Part shown: positions 5,427 through 6,594 of the stretch, one piece after another
Layout: every line of letters starts with the position of its first letter
Numbering within the stretch: the stretch's first letter is position 1
Translations under genes and position numbers: made by a program
Assembly: GCA_030054245.1 (NCBI GenBank)
Contig: JASGCH010000084.1
Coordinates: 1-6,594, forward strand
From: Gammaproteobacteria bacterium
Lineage (GTDB): Bacteria > Pseudomonadota > Gammaproteobacteria > Burkholderiales > Burkholderiaceae_C
Direction: 5' to 3'
Length of the DNA: 6,594 nt
The notes under the pieces: generated by a model
Told to the model about the DNA's origin: nothing
What the model saw: the letters and a program-made list of their open reading frames with translations, nothing else
Database searches by the model: none

Positions 5427-5538
5427 AAGACTGTTGCACCATCGGCTACGCCGCGGCTACACTGCCAAATTACTGCGTTATATGGTGCTCACCAGCTCAT
5501 TTACATTTGAGTAAATTCCGCTGGTTGCGAAAAAGTCT
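5427..5538 (+). repeat. Composite repeat element C (112 bp), second copy of the B-type module
   Basis: It opens with AAGACTGTTGCACC, core ATCGGCTACGCCG and CACTGCCAAATTACTGCG, nearly identical to the start of element B. It then contains a hairpin ACCAGC (5491-5496) with GCTGGT (5520-5525), enclosing ATTTAC/GTAAAT (5499-5504 with 5511-5516). AGTAAATTCCGCTGG here is also present in B. It ends TTGCGAAAAAGTCT, which matches the end of B (TTGTGCAAAGGTCT) at 11 of 14 positions. It is about half the length of B because the middle part is absent. Confidence 0.7.
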
Positions 5539-5556
5539 CAATTTAGTCATTCAGAC
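5530..5556 (-). terminator. Weak intrinsic terminator candidate downstream of tRNA-Arg
   Basis: On the minus strand GTCT-G-AAT, loop GACTAA, ATT-G-AGAC forms a seven-pair stem with one G-G mismatch, followed by TTTTT. It lies about 45 bp past the CCA end of tRNA-Arg, a reasonable place for termination. The stem is short and overlaps the end of repeat element C. Confidence 0.4.
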
Positions 5557-5601
5557 CAAACACAAGCAACGACCTTCCACCGGCAATGGATAGACCGATT
5601 G

Positions 5602-5678
5602 TGGTGCGACGCACAGGATTCGAACCTGTGACCACCCGCTTAGAAGGCGGGTGCTCTAATCCACTGAGCTAGCATCGC
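5602..5678 (-). tRNA. tRNA-Arg (anticodon TCT), CCA encoded
   Basis: The minus strand folds into a full cloverleaf of 74 nt plus an encoded CCA. The acceptor stem GCGATGC pairs with GCGTCGC (one G-T pair), with discriminator A. The D arm is GCTC-AGTGGATTA-GAGC, the anticodon stem CCCGC/GCGGG with loop CTTCTAA, and the T arm ACAGG-TTCGAAT-CCTGT. The anticodon TCT (complement of 5642-5644) decodes AGA and AGG as arginine. In several proteobacteria this tRNA sits directly after tRNA-Pro(TGG); here a cytochrome gene and a hairpin cluster lie between them. Confidence 0.97.
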
Positions 5679-5733
5679 AGTATATTGGCTTTACACTGGT
5701 AAGACCTCAAAACCTCAGTTGCTCTGAGATAGG

Positions 5734-5776
5734 GTGAAGACCGTTGATCCATCGGCTGGGGTGCAACGGTCTTCAC
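5734..5776. repeat. Perfect 13-bp hairpin of the repeat family
   Basis: GTGAAGACCGTTG (5734-5746) is the exact reverse complement of CAACGGTCTTCAC (5764-5776). The loop holds ATCCATCGGCTGGGGTG, a shortened core. Compared with the 2900-2944 copy, T-A in the arm has become C-G with pairing preserved. It lies 35 bp beyond the cytochrome stop codon on the minus strand. Confidence 0.85.
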
Positions 5777-5778
5777 TC

Positions 5779-5813
5779 GGCAACGGGTGCCAAGCGTGTT
5801 TTTATAAACGCTT
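5779..5813 (-). terminator. Two small hairpins at the 3' end of the cytochrome gene
   Basis: On the minus strand, AAGCGT overlapping the stop codon pairs with ACGCTT (5792-5797 with 5808-5813), closely followed by GGCA-CCCGT-TGCC (5779-5791). Together with the perfect stem at 5734-5776 they form three successive hairpins. None is followed by a T-run, so a role in ending or protecting the transcript is only a guess. Confidence 0.25.
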
Positions 5814-6483
5814 ACTTAGACCTAAATCTACTGTGTTGCAAAGTCTGCAAAGTCCCTGCTTTTTGAGAAATATAATGCGCCACCAAGCGTAATTCGTTTA
5901 GGTTGAAGTCTTTGACTACCCCAGCCATTACTGCATTTCCTCGCCCCCAATAGATATTGTCGTTATTTTTATACGATTTCAAAGATGCGAACATATAGTC
6001 AGCATATTGTCCGGCTAATTTAGGAATAGAAAGGTCTTGGTTCTGAGAAAAATCGTCACCATGGCAAACCATACAATTGCCCTTAGCGATAATATCTTGC
6101 GCCCTTTTATTTTCGATCGATTTTAAAGATTTCTGGGGTTCTACGGTAAAACTACTAAAATATGCGGCTATATCTTTAATATCCTGATCTGACAAGGATT
6201 TTGCTGTAGCAACCATCACCGGATTTTTCCGCTGACCCGATTGATAATCTTTTAACGATGCCATGAGGTAACCAACATTTTGCCCAAATATTTTAGGTAC
6301 CCGATACAATTCAGGAAAATTGGTTTTGTAATTGTCAATACCATGACAGCCTAAACAAGTTTCTACTTTTTTACTGCCGGCCACTATATCTCCTGGTTTT
6401 TCTCCTGGTTTTTCCTGAGAAAATACTGGTATTAATCCAGCCAGAAAAAAAATCAAAGAAAGGAGAAGAGATTTTATAACCAT
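5812..6483 (-). CDS. Secreted diheme cytochrome c, cytochrome c4-like, 223 aa
   Basis: Periplasmic electron carrier with two covalently bound hemes, of the c4 type that commonly donates electrons to terminal oxidases. From ATG at 6483, residues 1-22 form a Sec signal peptide (MVIKSLLLSLIFFLAGLIPVFS). Heme site one is CLGCH (43-47) with probable axial Met90 in NPVM; heme site two is CMVCH (137-141) with probable axial Met186 in NAVMAG. Each half repeats the c4 plan: P.(I/L)(F/A)GQ..(G/A)YM..SLK.Y, then the Met segment, then a closing helix (DIKDIAAYFSSF and ELRLVAHYIS). The length fits a c4 precursor. A GTG at 6516 in the same frame would only add 11 residues before the signal peptide, so I prefer the ATG. 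There is no clear Shine-Dalgarno. The start lies 56 bp after the CCA of tRNA-Pro, so the gene may share its transcript. The gene symbol is left blank because c4 and related diheme classes cannot be separated by eye. Confidence 0.92.
   Translation of the reverse strand: MVIKSLLLSLIFFLAGLIPVFSQEKPGEKPGDIVAGSKKVETCLGCHGIDNYKTNFPELYRVPKIFGQNVGYLMASLKDYQSGQRKNPVMVATAKSLSDQDIKDIAAYFSSFTVEPQKSLKSIENKRAQDIIAKGNCMVCHGDDFSQNQDLSIPKLAGQYADYMFASLKSYKNNDNIYWGRGNAVMAGVVKDFNLNELRLVAHYISQKAGTLQTLQHSRFRSK
6389..6412 (-). repeat. 12-bp exact tandem duplication in the cytochrome gene
   Basis: TCTCCTGGTTTT occurs twice in direct succession (plus-strand view). On the coding strand it produces the repeated EKPGEKPG just after the signal peptide. 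Being a multiple of three, it changes length without breaking the frame, in a flexible linker before the first heme domain. Confidence 0.85.
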
Positions 6484-6539
6484 CTGAAATATCAAAAAAT
6501 ACAATGCAATTGGCACACCCAGCAGGTGTATCCATCAAT

Positions 6540-6594
6540 TGGTCGGGGCGACATGATTCGAACATGCGACCCTCTGCTCCCAAAGCAGATGCGC
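6540..6594 (-). tRNA. tRNA-Pro (anticodon TGG), 5' part cut by the window edge, CCA encoded
   Basis: The 3' two thirds of a tRNA are visible on the minus strand. The anticodon stem TCTGC/GCAGA has loop TTTGGGA, giving anticodon TGG (complement of 6580-6582), which reads CCN proline codons. The T arm is GCATG-TTCGAAT-CATGT, then the 3' acceptor strand CGCCCCG, discriminator A and CCA. The D arm and 5' acceptor strand lie beyond the window. Confidence 0.95.

Larger units (their letters stand above)
4600..5601. other. About 1 kb without a supported gene, rich in hairpins and repeats
   Basis: Between the DUF6338 gene and tRNA-Arg I find no convincing coding sequence. The short frames on the plus strand run through repeat arms and change frame between repeat copies, as expected of non-coding DNA. 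The tract holds an 8-bp hairpin (4615-4649), a near-exact direct repeat TTCTCG(C/T)TCTGG at 4707-4718 and 4787-4798, composite elements B (4809-5038) and C (5427-5538), the short palindrome at 5293-5333, and a terminator-like hairpin (5530-5556). The segment 5039-5292 between two repeat arms contains an open minus-strand frame, discussed separately. In 4650-4800 and 5340-5426 I see nothing else. Confidence 0.6.

Noticed and set aside
4752..5593. Several short plus-strand open frames in the 4.7-5.6 kb tract
   Set aside because: They overlap in different frames, pass through repeat arms and hairpins, and lack ribosome binding sites.
2900..5776. CRISPR array
   Set aside because: The repeats are irregularly spaced, in both orientations and of different lengths, and no cas gene is present.
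6484..6516. GTG at 6516 as the cytochrome start
   Set aside because: It would add 11 residues ahead of an already complete signal peptide beginning MVIKSLLLSL.
6371..6583. Minus-strand frame overlapping tRNA-Pro and the cytochrome start
   Set aside because: It runs through the tRNA and the signal peptide region out of frame.

Overview
The window looks like the chromosome of a moderate-to-low-GC proteobacterium. A betaproteobacterium is most likely, with a gammaproteobacterium as the alternative. The grounds are a proteobacterial FtsZ with a DVPAFLRK-type tail, an SlmA-type TetR-fold nucleoid-occlusion factor, a long bacterial-type S-adenosylhomocysteine hydrolase, a cytochrome c4-like diheme protein, and tRNA-Pro(TGG) and tRNA-Arg(TCT) with encoded CCA ends. 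No similarity search was possible, so this placement is from motif recognition only.

Layout. Positions 1-1161 (+) hold ftsZ without its first codons. A 257-bp gap follows with a perfect 20-bp palindrome that contains a TATAAT box, then ahcY (1419-2855, +). A 219-bp gap packed with inverted repeats separates ahcY from slmA (3075-3692, +). A membrane protein of the DUF6338 type follows (3874-4599, +). It has a much stronger ribosome binding site than its neighbours and a proline-rich tail that carries its own internal Shine-Dalgarno and ATG. From about 4600 to 5600 I can support no gene. That kilobase is built largely from hairpins and copies of a short repeat family. On the minus strand, read right to left, are tRNA-Pro(TGG) (cut by the window edge), a secreted diheme cytochrome c (6483-5812), a cluster of hairpins, and tRNA-Arg(TCT) with a weak terminator-like hairpin beyond it.

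Function. FtsZ builds the division ring and SlmA is known to restrain it over the nucleoid by binding the FtsZ tail. Both are encoded within about 2 kb here, separated by a housekeeping methyl-cycle gene. The cytochrome and tRNAs are unrelated housekeeping or respiratory functions.

The most notable unexplained structure is a family of intergenic elements. They share AAGAC..TTGCACC arms around a CGGC-TAC-GCCG core. At least three copies share a 54-55 bp module, and other copies are short perfect hairpins whose stem bases change together. They occur in every gap from ahcY to tRNA-Arg and in the gap between tRNA-Arg and the cytochrome gene. They look like a REP/MITE-type non-autonomous repeat family of this genome.
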